Of a stretch of DNA of 64,000 nucleotides, positions 43,672 through 54,106 are shown in pieces (the first letter of the stretch is position 1; each line of letters begins with the position of its first letter). Source of the DNA: Variovorax sp. RA8 (GTDB taxonomy: Bacteria > Pseudomonadota > Gammaproteobacteria > Burkholderiales > Burkholderiaceae_C); NCBI RefSeq assembly GCF_901827175.1, contig NZ_LR594662.1, positions 3,906,001 through 3,970,000 on the forward strand, in the 5' to 3' direction. Both the position numbers and the translations under genes were made by a program. Under the pieces are notes generated by a model. That model was not told the DNA's origin, ran no database searches, and saw nothing but the letters and a program-made list of their open reading frames with translations.

Positions 43672-44487
43672 ATGACGCTCGCCCCCCTGCTAGTTGCCGA
43701 ACTCGCCGTGCTCGGCGTCGGCACCGGCTTCCTCGCCGGTCTGCTGGGCATCGGCGGCGGCATGCTGATGGTGCCGTTCATCACCATCATCCTCGGCCAC
43801 CGGGGCGTCCCGGCCGACCTGGCGGTCAAGATGGCGATCGCGACCTCGATGGCCACGATCATCTTCACCTCGATCTCGAGCGTGCGCGCGCACCACAAGC
43901 GAGGGGCCGTGCGCTGGGACATCGCCCGGCGGCTCGCACCGGGCATCGTGGTCGGCAGCCTGGTCGGCAGCCTCGGCGTGTTCGCGCTGCTCAAGGGCCA
44001 GGCGCTGGCCGTCTTCTTCGCGCTCTTCGTCGGTTTCTCGGCCACGCAGATGTTCCTCGACAAGAAGCCCAAGCCCACGCGACAGCTGCCGGGCACCGGC
44101 GGCCAGCTCGCGGCCGGCGGCGTGATCGGCTTCATCTCGGGCCTGGTGGGCGCGGGCGGCGGCTTCATCAGCGTGCCTTTCATGACCTGGTGCAACATCG
44201 CGATCCACAACGCCGTGGCGACCAGCGCGGCCCTGGGCTTCCCCATCGCGGTGGCCAACGTGGCGGGCTACGTGGCGAGTGGCCAATCGGTGCAGGGCCT
44301 GCCCGAGGGATCGATCGGCTACATCTGGCTGCCGGCGCTGGTCGTGATCGCGATTTCCAGCTTCCTCGTGGCCCCGCTAGGCGCCAAGGCCGCGCACAGC
44401 CTGCCCGTGTCGAAGCTCAAGCGCGTGTTCGCGAGCATCCTGTACGTGCTGGCCGCCTATATGCTCTGGAAGGGCCTGCGCGGCTGA
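43672..44487 (+). CDS. TSUP-family permease (sulfite exporter TauE/SafE type)
   Basis: This 271-residue integral membrane protein is of the TauE/SafE (TSUP) family. It has two homologous halves, each starting with a Gly-rich stretch: GFLAGLLGIGGGMLMVPFI in the first and GFISGLVGAGGGFISVPFMTW in the second. VKMAIATSMATIIFTSISSVRAHHKRGAV follows the first. Members move sulfite, sulfonates, sulfolactate or other anions; the substrate here is not predictable. ATG 43672 comes 29 nt after the terminator, so it has its own promoter or is expressed weakly by readthrough. Confidence 0.88.
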   Translation: MTLAPLLVAELAVLGVGTGFLAGLLGIGGGMLMVPFITIILGHRGVPADLAVKMAIATSMATIIFTSISSVRAHHKRGAVRWDIARRLAPGIVVGSLVGSLGVFALLKGQALAVFFALFVGFSATQMFLDKKPKPTRQLPGTGGQLAAGGVIGFISGLVGAGGGFISVPFMTWCNIAIHNAVATSAALGFPIAVANVAGYVASGQSVQGLPEGSIGYIWLPALVVIAISSFLVAPLGAKAAHSLPVSKLKRVFASILYVLAAYMLWKGLRG

Positions 44488-44593
44488 GCGCAAATCCCTG
44501 CATACGATCGGCTTCTCTGTACGCGGGCGGCGCCTCGCCGTATAACCTGGCATGCGGCGCCTGGCCGCAGGTTCCAGACAACGAGAGGCTTGC

Positions 44594-45019
44594 ATGAAGA
44601 TCCTGGTCGCCGTCGACGGCAGTCCCCATACCCAGAAGGCGCTCGACTACCTGGTCGCCCACCGCGCCATGTTCGTCGAAGGCAATGAACTCCTCATGGT
44701 GCACGTGTGCACCGGCGTACCCGGTCACGTGGCACGCCACCTGAGCCGCGACGTGCTGGGGGACTACTACACCGAAGAGAACGCGAAGGTGCTCGAGCCC
44801 GTCAAGGCCTTCTTCGAGAAGCAGGGCATCACGAACTTCCGCATCCAGGGACGCCACGGCCATGCGGCCGAGGAGATCCTGAAGGCCGCAACCGAAGCCC
44901 GCGCCGAGCTGGTCGTGATGGGTACGCACGGCCACGGCATCCTCGGCCGCGCGCTCATGGGCTCGGTGGCGACGAAGGTTGTTTCGGAGACCGACATCTC
45001 GGTGCTGCTGGTCCAGTAG
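44594..45019 (+). CDS. Universal stress protein, UspA family
   Basis: This 141-residue single-domain Usp begins MKILVAVDGSPHTQKALDYLV and ends with the ATP-binding pattern G-2X-G-9X-G-S (MGTHGHGILGRALMGSVATKVV). ATP binding is therefore likely, as in MJ0577-type members. GAGAGG precedes ATG 44594. It is monocistronic between a TSUP gene and a convergent AraC gene. The role is general stress adaptation; there is no specific partner. Confidence 0.92.
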   Translation: MKILVAVDGSPHTQKALDYLVAHRAMFVEGNELLMVHVCTGVPGHVARHLSRDVLGDYYTEENAKVLEPVKAFFEKQGITNFRIQGRHGHAAEEILKAATEARAELVVMGTHGHGILGRALMGSVATKVVSETDISVLLVQ

Positions 45020-45063
45020 CGCCCGGCCCTCGCCGCCGGAAGGTCCGCCAGGGTCAAGAAGAC

Positions 45064-46020
45064 CTAGTGTCGCAACCGCCACTCGCGCGGCGAACAACCG
45101 AAGCGGTCGCGAAACACGCGGCTGAAATGCGCTGCGTCGTTGAAGCCGCGGCCAAACGCGATCTCGCTGACGGTGCGGCCAGCGAGGCGCGGCTCCCGCA
45201 GGTCGCGGCTGCAGGCTTCCAGCCTGCGCTCCCAGATGTACTGCGCGGGCGTGAGCGGCTCGCTCCTGAACACGCGATGGATCTGGCTCACCGACAGGCC
45301 GAGCTCCGCCGCCAGGCTGCTCACCGACAGCGCCGGGTCGGCCAGTTGCTCGTCGATGCACCGCTTGATGCGCGCGAGGTGATAGGCCGCGAGATGGCTC
45401 AGCCCCGGCGAGCGCGCAGCGGGCAGCGTCTGGAGCCCGGCCACCAGGATGCTGAGCACGCCGTTCGCGACTGCCAGGGCCGACGCGGGCTGCAGCGCAC
45501 CGATGTCCTCGCGCAAGGTGCGGATCATGCTGATCAGCAGATGGCCGGCACCTTCGCGCCCCGACACGGTGGTGGCCGTCAGCGCCTCGGTCTGGCGCAG
45601 CTCGCTGCGCAGGCGTTCGCCCGGCAGCTTGAGAACGATCTGCTCGAAGGCGTCGTCGAACAGCAGTTGGTAGGGCCGCGTGCTGTCATAGAGCGCGAAG
45701 TCGCCGACGGCGAGCACGGCGTCGCGCCCGTCCTGCCGCACGACGCCGCGGCCGGCCGTCTGGATGCCGACCAGAAAACAGTCGTCCGTCGAGCGGGCAA
45801 TGTGGCCGGGCGTGCGCATCACGCTTTGCGCGCCGGAGTTCACCACGGACACGTCGAGGCTGGGCAAGGCATGGCGGCGGATGCTGCCGGTGAAGTCGCC
45901 GGCCGGGCGCTCGCGCACCGGATCGCATCCGAGCTGCACGTAGACATTGCAGATCATGTCGGTCCAGTACGCCAGGCGCTGGTCGCGGGGGACGGCATCG
46001 GTGCTGAACAACTGGGTCAT
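45064..46020 (-). CDS. AraC-family transcriptional regulator of the aldoxime/nitrile cluster
   Basis: This 318-residue regulator has an N-terminal AraC-binding-like ligand domain (AVPRDQRLAYWTDMICNVYVQLGCDP...) of the type that often senses aldoximes or nitriles in NitR/OxdR regulators. The C-terminal double HTH is present (LSVSSLAAELGLSVSQIHRVFRSE and VSEIAFGRGFNDAAHFSRVFRDRFGCSPREWR). Start ATG 46020 has GGAGG 5 nt upstream. It is divergent from the nitrilase gene across 166 nt, so it probably activates nitrilase and aldoxime dehydratase expression. Confidence 0.88.
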   Translation of the reverse strand: MTQLFSTDAVPRDQRLAYWTDMICNVYVQLGCDPVRERPAGDFTGSIRRHALPSLDVSVVNSGAQSVMRTPGHIARSTDDCFLVGIQTAGRGVVRQDGRDAVLAVGDFALYDSTRPYQLLFDDAFEQIVLKLPGERLRSELRQTEALTATTVSGREGAGHLLISMIRTLREDIGALQPASALAVANGVLSILVAGLQTLPAARSPGLSHLAAYHLARIKRCIDEQLADPALSVSSLAAELGLSVSQIHRVFRSEPLTPAQYIWERRLEACSRDLREPRLAGRTVSEIAFGRGFNDAAHFSRVFRDRFGCSPREWRLRH

Positions 46021-46186
46021 GGGGTCCTCCCGGAGGCAGCGCGCAACGCACGGACAAGAACGCCGCGAGATCGGGACAAGATGAAGGGCGGGGTCGAACT
46101 TACGCTTCAAGCAACCCGCATGCCACCGCGCAAACCCGATGCGCGCAGCGCGTGCGGCCTTCTTCCCTCACCCTCCGGAGCCCACC

Positions 46187-47236
46187 ATGGCCAGCAAGAC
46201 CCACCCCCGACTTCGCGTCGCCGCCGTCCAGGCAGCGCCCGTGTTCCTCGATCTCGATGGCACCCTCGACAAGACCGTCGACCTGATCGCCCAAGCGGCG
46301 GCGCAAGGCGTGCAGCTGATTGCCTTTCCGGAGACGTGGGCACCGGGCTATCCCTGGTGGATCTGGCTCGACTCGCCCGCCTGGGGCATGCAGTTCGTGC
46401 AGCGCTACCACGACAATTCGCTGGTCGTCGGCTCGCCCGAGTTCGACCGCGTGCGCGAGGCCGCGCGCAAGCACGGGGTCTGGGTCTCGCTCGGCTACAG
46501 CGAAAAGGCGGGAGGCAGCCTCTACATCGCCCAGGCATTGATCGACGACCAGGGCCGGACGGTGCAAACCCGCCGCAAGCTCAAGCCTACGCACGTGGAA
46601 CGCACGGTGTTCGGCGAGGGCGACGGCTCCGATCTGACCGTGTGCGAGACGGCGATCGGCAACATCGGATCGCTTTCGTGCTGGGAGCACCTGCAGCCGC
46701 TCAGCAAGTACGCGATGTATGCGCAGAACGAGCAGATCCACTGCGCCGCCTGGCCCAGCTTCTCGCTCTACCGCGGTGCGGCCTACGCGCTCGGCGCCGA
46801 GGTCAACAACGCCGCCAGCCAGGTTTATGCGGCCGAAGGCCAGTGCTTCGTGGTCGCGCCCTGCGCCACCGTCTCCCAAGCCATGAGCGACATGCTGTGC
46901 ACCGACCCCGGCAAGCAGCAGATGCTGCGGGTTGGCGGCGGCTTCGCGCGCATCTATGGACCCGATGGGGCACCGTTGGGCACGCCGCTTGCCGAGGACC
47001 AGGAAGGGCTGGTGATGGCCGACATCGATCTCGGCATGATCTCGCTCGCCAAGGCGGCCGGCGACCCGAGCGGCCACTATGCGCGGCCCGACGTCACGCA
47101 GCTGCTGCTCAACAAGGCGCGCCGCGAGCCGGTGGTGTTCCAGCGCCAGCCGGAGGCGGAGCCCGGCGCATTCGAGGCCCTGGCGGCCAAGCCCGAGCCC
47201 GCGGTCGGCAGCACGCCGCTGCCGCTGGCCGCCTGA
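46187..47236 (+). CDS. Nitrilase
   Basis: This 349-residue nitrilase (EC 3.5.5.-) is of the carbon-nitrogen hydrolase superfamily. The catalytic triad is visible: Glu in LIAFPETWAPGYPWW, Lys in RRKLKPTHVERTVFGEG, and Cys in GSLSCWEHLQPLSKYAM. The length and the 'HVERTVFGEGDGSD' loop fit bacterial aliphatic/arylaceto-nitrilases. It hydrolyses nitriles to acids and ammonia and would take the product of the neighbouring aldoxime dehydratase. It precedes that gene by 15 nt in one operon. ATG 46187 has GGAG upstream. Confidence 0.93.
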   Translation: MASKTHPRLRVAAVQAAPVFLDLDGTLDKTVDLIAQAAAQGVQLIAFPETWAPGYPWWIWLDSPAWGMQFVQRYHDNSLVVGSPEFDRVREAARKHGVWVSLGYSEKAGGSLYIAQALIDDQGRTVQTRRKLKPTHVERTVFGEGDGSDLTVCETAIGNIGSLSCWEHLQPLSKYAMYAQNEQIHCAAWPSFSLYRGAAYALGAEVNNAASQVYAAEGQCFVVAPCATVSQAMSDMLCTDPGKQQMLRVGGGFARIYGPDGAPLGTPLAEDQEGLVMADIDLGMISLAKAAGDPSGHYARPDVTQLLLNKARREPVVFQRQPEAEPGAFEALAAKPEPAVGSTPLPLAA

Positions 47237-47251
47237 GGCGCGGGGTCGCTC

Positions 47252-48310
47252 ATGGAATCCGCCATCGCCGAAGCCCTGAAATGCCCGCGCACGCGGCATC
47301 GCCGCATCGAGGACGACTATGTCCCGCCCTACCCTGCCTGGTCGGCGCGCGCCGCGGGCACAGTGACCCAGGTCGTCATGGGCTACTTCGGCGTGCAATC
47401 GCGCGGTGCCGCGATGCAGGGCCGGGCCTGCGCCGCATTGTCAGGAATCGCGCGCAGCTTTGGCCTGGCCGACGGGCCGGGGCACCATGACCTCGCGCAC
47501 TTCGTCGATGCGGACGGCTTCGACAACCTGATCGCCATCGCCTACTGGGACGACCCCGAGTCCTTTGCACGCTGGTGCGCCATGCCCGAGATCGACGACT
47601 GGTGGCACTCCAGCCAACGCTTGGACGAAGGCATCGGCTACTTCCGCGAGATCGTCTCGCCGCGGGTCGCCCACTACGAAACGCTCTTCAACACGCCCGA
47701 TCGCTTCGAGGGCATCGGTGCCGTGATGGGCAGCGCCAGCGGCGAGATCCAGGAGCATGCCTATTGGGGATCGATGCGCGACCGCATCCCGCTGTCGCAG
47801 ACCGACGCCATGGTGCCTTCGGGTGCCCGCGCCGTCGTTGCGCAAACTGCCGAGCCCGGCCGGCACGTGCGCGTGGCCGGTCATGAGCATCTCGCGATGA
47901 TTCGTTCCGGCCAGGAATGGGCCGACACACTGGGCCAGGAGCGCGCGCTCTATCTCGGCGAGATGGAGCCCGTGCTGCGCGAAGGCATGGATTTCCTGCG
48001 CGACCAGGGCCTGGGCATCGGCTGCTACAGCAACCGCTACATGCGCCACCTCGATGCGGCGGGCGCGCCGCTCGAGAAGTGCTTCGGCCTGAGCTTCTGG
48101 CGCTCGCTGGCCGACATGGAGCGCTGGGCCGAATCGCACCCCACGCATGTGGCGATCTTCGGCGGCTTCATGCGCTATGTGCAGGCGCTGAACTTTCAGC
48201 TGCGACTGCGCGTGTACCACGAGGTTGCGGTGCTGAAGGCTGACGAACAGAGCTACGAGTACATCAACTGCCACCCGCGCACCGGGCTGCTGAACGGCTT
48301 GGCCACCTGA
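47252..48310 (+). CDS. Heme-containing aldoxime dehydratase (phenylacetaldoxime dehydratase, Oxd)
   Basis: Aldoxime dehydratases convert aldoximes to nitriles with a heme b that directly binds the substrate. The 352-residue length matches the family. Residues known from OxdRE/OxdB align without gaps by my count: Arg178 (GSMRDR), Ser219 (MIRSGQEW) and the proximal heme ligand His299 (SHPTHVAIFGGF). A distal catalytic His is offered by VYHEVAVL near 323. Together with the nitrilase upstream and an AraC regulator, it forms an aldoxime-nitrile-acid route. The stop is 2 nt from the convergent matB stop. Confidence 0.92.
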   Translation: MESAIAEALKCPRTRHRRIEDDYVPPYPAWSARAAGTVTQVVMGYFGVQSRGAAMQGRACAALSGIARSFGLADGPGHHDLAHFVDADGFDNLIAIAYWDDPESFARWCAMPEIDDWWHSSQRLDEGIGYFREIVSPRVAHYETLFNTPDRFEGIGAVMGSASGEIQEHAYWGSMRDRIPLSQTDAMVPSGARAVVAQTAEPGRHVRVAGHEHLAMIRSGQEWADTLGQERALYLGEMEPVLREGMDFLRDQGLGIGCYSNRYMRHLDAAGAPLEKCFGLSFWRSLADMERWAESHPTHVAIFGGFMRYVQALNFQLRLRVYHEVAVLKADEQSYEYINCHPRTGLLNGLAT

Positions 48311-48312
48311 CG

Positions 48313-49857
<1,545 letters not shown>

Positions 49858-49869
49858 GTCATCGGGCGT

Positions 49870-50631
49870 TCAAAAGACGGGCGGGCGCTTGGCCAGGAAG
49901 GCAGCGATGCCTTCGCGGTGCTCGGGCGAATCGGCATAGTCGTAGGCGGTGGCCAGCAGGCTTTCGGCGGAGATCGCCGCCAGCGTGCGCTTGTTGGCGC
50001 GGGCGGCCTCGGGCGCCAGCGCGGCAATGCGCCGGGCATGTGCCAGCGCCTTGGGGGCGACCTCCGCATCGGGCAGCGCGGCCAGCAGGAAGCCGGCATC
50101 GCAGAGGCGCTGCGCGCCGTGCACGCTCGCGGCCAGCAGCATGTCGCGCGCCAGCGTGTCGCCGACGGCGCCCCGCACCAGGGCCGCCTCGCGCGGCGCC
50201 ATCGGGAAGCCCAGCTTCGCGATCGGGGCGCCGAACTTCGCGCCCTGGCCGGCGAGGCGGATGTCGCAGCAGCTCGCGATCTCCAGGCCTGCGCCCATGC
50301 AGGCGCCCTCGATCTGCGCGACCAGCGGCAGCTCGCAGGCCAGCATGGCCGCCAGCGCGGCCCAGACCTCGTTCTCGTGGAATTCGCGCAGCGAGGCTTC
50401 GTCGAAGCGGAAGGACGGGTACTCGGAGATGTCGCCGCCGGCGCAGAACTGGCCCTCCTCGCCGCGCACGACCACGCAGCGCAGCGAGCCGTCGTGCGCC
50501 AGCGCCTGGTCGAACACGGCGCGCAGATCGCGCCACATTGCGCGCGACATCGCGTTGAGCCGCCCCGGATTCGCGAGCGTGACGAAGGCGATCGGGCCCT
50601 CGCGCTCCAGCCTGACGGCCCCCTGCTTCAT
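49870..50631 (-). CDS. Enoyl-CoA hydratase/isomerase family protein in malonate operon
   Basis: This 253-residue crotonase-fold protein has IAFVTLANPGRLNAMSRAMWRDL, the oxyanion-hole segments VVRGEEGQFCAGGDISEY and IEGACMGAGLEIASCCDIRLAG, and GAKFGAPIAKLGFPMAPREAALV. The catalytic Glu pair of true hydratases is not obvious at the second site, so a different crotonase reaction is possible. ATG 50631 overlaps the Bug stop by 4 nt. Its role in malonate use is unclear, since the decarboxylase and synthetase do not need it. Confidence 0.82.
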   Translation of the reverse strand: MKQGAVRLEREGPIAFVTLANPGRLNAMSRAMWRDLRAVFDQALAHDGSLRCVVVRGEEGQFCAGGDISEYPSFRFDEASLREFHENEVWAALAAMLACELPLVAQIEGACMGAGLEIASCCDIRLAGQGAKFGAPIAKLGFPMAPREAALVRGAVGDTLARDMLLAASVHGAQRLCDAGFLLAALPDAEVAPKALAHARRIAALAPEAARANKRTLAAISAESLLATAYDYADSPEHREGIAAFLAKRPPVF

Positions 50632-51617
50632 TCGATCTTCGCGCCCGAGGCCTTGACCACGCCGGCCCAGCGCTTGATCTCGGAGCTCACGAAGCCGCCG
50701 TAGGCCGTGGTGACGAGGTTCGGGATCTCGGCGCCGTTGCTGGCCCAGATCGCCTTGAGCTCGTCGGTGGCCAGCGCCTTGCGCATGTCCTCCACGATCC
50801 TGGTTTGCACCTCGGCCGGGGTGCCCTTGGGCGCCCAAAGGCCGTACCAGGTGGTGACGGTGTAGTCCGGCAGGCCCACCTCGGATGCGCTGGGCACGTC
50901 GGGGAAGGCGGGGTTGCGCTTGCCGCCCGCCATCATCAGCGCCTTGATGCGGCCGGCCTTGATGTGCTGCGCAGAGGAGCCCAGGCCATCGAACATGCAG
51001 TCCACATTGCCGGCGATCAGGTCCTGCAGCGCCGGGCCCGCGCCGCGGTAGGGGATGTGGGTGATGAAGGTGTTGGTCTGCAGCTTGAAGAGCTCGCCGG
51101 CCAAGTGGTGCGAGGTGCCGGCGCCGGCCGAGGCGTAGTTGAGCTTGCCGGGGTTTCTCTTGGCCTCGGCGACGAATTCCTTCAGCGTCGTGGCCGACAC
51201 GCGCTTGGGGTTGATCACCACCACCTGCGGCACGCTCGCAAGGAGCATCAGCGGCACGAAGTCCTTCTCGATGTCGTACTCGAGCTTGGGATAAACGGAC
51301 GGCGCGATCGCGTGATGCACGGCGCCCATGAAGAGCGTGTAGCCATCAGGCTGTGCCTTGGCCGCGATGCTCGCGCCCAGGGTGCCGCCGGCGCCGCCGC
51401 GGTTGTCGATCACCAGCGACTGGCCGGTGACCTTCGAGAACTGGGCCGCGAGCGGCCGCGCGAAGGCATCGGTGCCCCCGCCCGCGGGAAACGGCACCAC
51501 CAGCGTCACCGGCTTGGCCGGCCAGGCCGATTGCCCGTACGCCGCGCCGCCGAGCGTGACGGCGGCGCCCGCCGCGGCCAGGCGCAGAACGTCGCGCCGC
51601 TGAAAGGTTGAGCTCAT
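50628..51617 (-). CDS. Bug/TctC-family periplasmic solute-binding protein in malonate operon
   Basis: This 329-residue binding protein has a Tat-like signal (RRDVLRLAAAGAAVTLGGAAYGQ, with a twin Arg) and the family motif WPAKPVTLVVPFPAGGGTDAFAR. Also visible are DNRGGAGGTLGASIAAKAQPDGYT, ITHIPYRGAGPALQDLIAGNVD and WYGLWAPKGTPAEVQ. ATG 51617 is the first Met after the upstream gap (73 nt from the decarboxylase stop). No TctA or TctB genes are adjacent. Malonate or a close dicarboxylate is the likely ligand. Confidence 0.88.
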   Translation of the reverse strand: MSSTFQRRDVLRLAAAGAAVTLGGAAYGQSAWPAKPVTLVVPFPAGGGTDAFARPLAAQFSKVTGQSLVIDNRGGAGGTLGASIAAKAQPDGYTLFMGAVHHAIAPSVYPKLEYDIEKDFVPLMLLASVPQVVVINPKRVSATTLKEFVAEAKRNPGKLNYASAGAGTSHHLAGELFKLQTNTFITHIPYRGAGPALQDLIAGNVDCMFDGLGSSAQHIKAGRIKALMMAGGKRNPAFPDVPSASEVGLPDYTVTTWYGLWAPKGTPAEVQTRIVEDMRKALATDELKAIWASNGAEIPNLVTTAYGGFVSSEIKRWAGVVKASGAKIE

Positions 51618-51690
51618 TGCTGTGTCTCCTGTAGTTTTGACTGCGAATGCGCCGGGGCCCACGGCGCGCCACTGTTGGCCCCTCCAGGGA

Positions 51691-53154
51691 TCAACCCTTG
51701 AGAAAGAGATCGTCCACGTCGCCCGACACCGCCACCTTGCCCTGCGCGAGCAGGGCGCGGTGCTTGTCGAGCCGCTTGAGATCGTAGAGGTAGTTGACCA
51801 TGAGCCCGTAGGACTGCTTCAGGCCCTTGGGCGAGGGATCGCCGGCCCAGTTGAGGCGCTCCACGCGCGCGCCGTTGCCCAGGTGGAAGCGGGCCACCGG
51901 ATCGACCGGCTTGCCCTCGGCAGTTGCGCGCCCGAGGTACTCGGCGGCGGCATTCATCAGCAGCTGGCGCACGGGCGACCTGGCGTCGAGCGCACTCGCC
52001 TCCTCCGCCGCGGCGAGCACGCGCTCGGCCGTGGGCGGCAGCGAGCCGACCACGCGGCCCAGCTCGGTCTGGCGCTTCTCATCCAGGCGACCGAGCAGCG
52101 CGCCGGCATTCTTCGACAGCCAGCCGCGAAAGCCGGGGATCGGAGACAGCGTGGCAAAGGTCTTGAGCCGCGGCAGCTCGGCCTGGAGCGTCTCGACCAC
52201 CCGCTTGATCAGCGAATCGCCGAAGCTCACGCCGCGCAGGCCGTCCTGCGTGTTGCTGATCGAATAGAAGATGGCGGTGGTGGCGCGATCGGCCTTGACC
52301 GGCGCGGCCGCCTCGTCGAGCAGCGGCTCGATGCCCTCGCTGATGTGGTCGACCAGCGCCACCTCGACGAAGATCAGCGGCGTGTTGGGCAGGCGCGGAT
52401 GGAAGAAGCCGTAGCAGCGGCGGTCGCTGTCGAGCCGGTTCTTGACGTCGGCCCAGCTCTTGATGTCGTGCACCGCCTCGTACTGGATCAGCTTCTCGAT
52501 CAGCGAGGCCGGCGAGTCCCAGCTGATGCGCCGCAGGTCCAGGAAGGCGACGTCGAACCAGGTCGAGAACAGGTGCTCGAGCTCGGCGTCGAGCGGCAGC
52601 AGGCGGCGGTCGCCCTTGAGGTGCGGCAGCAGCTGCGCGCGCAGGTCCACCAGGAAGCGCATGCCCTCCGGCTCGATGGCGAAGCGCTGCAACAGGCGCA
52701 GGCGTGGCGAGACCAGGGCTCGCCGCAGGTGCAACTGGGCCTGGGGCTCTTCGGCCGTGCCCATGGAGGCCTGGTGGCGGTCGCGCGCCGTGCTGACCTT
52801 GCTCAGGTCGGGGGCAAAGCACTCGCTCATGAGCAGCCAGACGTCGCGCCGCTCGTCGAGCTCGCGACCGGCATACCACTGGACCACGGCATGGGCGCGG
52901 CGGCCGGCCTCGACCTCGCTGACGCGCGGATCGATCACCGCCTGCAGCTCGCCCAGCGCGCGCCGCAGCGCACGCGGCGCCAGCCCCTCGCCGGGGCGGC
53001 GCAGCGTGGCCTCGAGCCGCTCGGCCAGCGGGCGCGGGCCGGCGCTGGCGGCCTTGGGCGCCTTGGCGCTGGCGGCCTTCTTGCCCTCGGCATCAGGGCC
53101 CGGGCGCAGCCGGGAGACGTTGCGCGTGATCCAGTCGGAGGCATTGGTGATCAT
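51691..53154 (-). CDS. Malonyl-CoA decarboxylase
   Basis: This 487-residue malonyl-CoA decarboxylase (MatA/MLYCD family) gives acetyl-CoA and CO2. The N-terminal helical region holds SECFAPDLSKVSTARDRHQ. The C-terminal GNAT-like catalytic domain has RCYGFFHPRLPNTPLIFVEVAL, FYSISNTQDGLRGVSFGDSLIKRVV, FATLSPIPGFRGWL with the conserved Ser, and the late FHLGNGARVERLNWAGDPS with the catalytic His region. The stop is followed by 73 nt and then the Bug gene. Its ATG overlaps the GntR stop by 4 nt. It works with MatB in malonate use. Confidence 0.93.
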   Translation of the reverse strand: MITNASDWITRNVSRLRPGPDAEGKKAASAKAPKAASAGPRPLAERLEATLRRPGEGLAPRALRRALGELQAVIDPRVSEVEAGRRAHAVVQWYAGRELDERRDVWLLMSECFAPDLSKVSTARDRHQASMGTAEEPQAQLHLRRALVSPRLRLLQRFAIEPEGMRFLVDLRAQLLPHLKGDRRLLPLDAELEHLFSTWFDVAFLDLRRISWDSPASLIEKLIQYEAVHDIKSWADVKNRLDSDRRCYGFFHPRLPNTPLIFVEVALVDHISEGIEPLLDEAAAPVKADRATTAIFYSISNTQDGLRGVSFGDSLIKRVVETLQAELPRLKTFATLSPIPGFRGWLSKNAGALLGRLDEKRQTELGRVVGSLPPTAERVLAAAEEASALDARSPVRQLLMNAAAEYLGRATAEGKPVDPVARFHLGNGARVERLNWAGDPSPKGLKQSYGLMVNYLYDLKRLDKHRALLAQGKVAVSGDVDDLFLKG

Positions 53155-53819
53155 GAAATCAGCTTCGCTTTCTGTTGCGCGGCGACAGCCCGCAGGGCTT
53201 CGCGCTGGCGGTTCAGGTGGGTGCGCATGGCAGCCTCGGCACCGTCGCTGTCGCGCGCCTTGAGCGCGGCGAACACGGCCAGGTGTTCCGAAAGGCTTTG
53301 CTCGAGCCTACCCGGCGCATGCAATTGCTGCAGGCGCGCGAGTTTGAGGATCTTGCGCAGGTCGCCGATGACCTGGGCCAGCCAGCGGTTGTCGGCCAGC
53401 ATGATGATGGCCTCGTGGATCGCGTAGTTGGTGGCGTAGTACTCGTTGATGCGCTTCGCGCGGGCATGGCGGGCCAGCTTGTCGTGCAGCGCCTCCAGCG
53501 CCGCCAGCTCGGCATCGCTGGCGTTGCGCGCCGCCTGCCAGGCGCAGCGCCCTTCGAGCAGCGCGATGACCGGGAAGATGTCGTCCAGGTCCTTCTGCGT
53601 GACCTCGGCCACGAAGCAGCCGCGCCGCGGCTCGTGGCGCAGCAGGCCCTCGGCCGTCAGCACCTTGAGGGCCTCGCGCAAGGGCGTGCGCGAGATCGAC
53701 AGGCGCTCGCACAGCGCAGCCTCGTCGACGAAGCTGCCCGGCGCCAGGGTGCCCGCGAAGATCTCCTCGCGCAGGGTGGCGGCGACTTCGTCGTGCAGGG
53801 AGTTGTGGACGATTCGCAT
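53151..53819 (-). CDS. GntR/FCD-family regulator of the malonate operon (MatR-like)
   Basis: This 222-residue regulator of the FadR/FCD subfamily has an N-terminal winged helix (VAATLREEIFAGTLAPGSFVDEAALCERLSISRTPLREALKVL, LLRHEPRRGCFVAEV) and a C-terminal FCD helical domain with metal-binding His positions (NYAIHEAIIMLADN, LSEHLAVFAAL). MatR-type proteins repress malonate genes until malonate binds. It is the first gene of the operon and has a perfect palindrome 40 nt upstream of its start. Confidence 0.9.
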   Translation of the reverse strand: MRIVHNSLHDEVAATLREEIFAGTLAPGSFVDEAALCERLSISRTPLREALKVLTAEGLLRHEPRRGCFVAEVTQKDLDDIFPVIALLEGRCAWQAARNASDAELAALEALHDKLARHARAKRINEYYATNYAIHEAIIMLADNRWLAQVIGDLRKILKLARLQQLHAPGRLEQSLSEHLAVFAALKARDSDGAEAAMRTHLNRQREALRAVAAQQKAKLIS

Positions 53820-53858
53820 GGCTGTTGTTGTACCAGGTTCCAGGCGCTGTGATTATCG

Positions 53859-53876
53859 GTAATTACGCGTAATTAC
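53859..53876. promoter_or_regulatory. Perfect 18-bp palindrome GTAATTACGCGTAATTAC, probable GntR operator
   Basis: The sequence reads the same on both strands over all 18 bp and also holds two direct GTAATTAC half-sites. It lies 40 nt upstream of the GntR ATG at 53819, where an autoregulated operator of this dimeric family would be expected, and it is A/T-rich within GC-rich DNA. The rest of the 287-bp gap 53820-54106 shows no other clear element. Confidence 0.7.
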
Positions 53877-54106
53877 AAGAATGGGCAACCATGGGGGCAG
53901 CGGGCCTATCCCTATTCTGGGAGGGGTCGAGCCAACGGCGGCGGTGCTCTCGATGTCGCTCGCCGTCCGCGCGTTCGATCGTGGCTCGTGAATATGGCCC
54001 GAGGCCGCAGCGCGGAACCTTGCGCGCGCCGCCGTCACACACTGTGTCGCCTCCATCCGCAGGCGACGCCTTCAACGTCCGCAACAAGCAGAGAAAAAAG
54101 AGCGTC

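Noticed and set aside
44707..47490. 927-codon plus-strand ORF spanning uspA, araC and nitrilase
   Set aside because: Runs through three genes with clear motifs in other frames; its own sequence is Arg/Pro/Ala-rich noise.
54014..54040. Possible hrp box upstream of the LRR gene (GGAACC at 54014-54019)
   Set aside because: The expected CCAC half-site at 15-16 nt spacing is absent (the sequence reads CACAC), so the hexamer alone is taken as chance.
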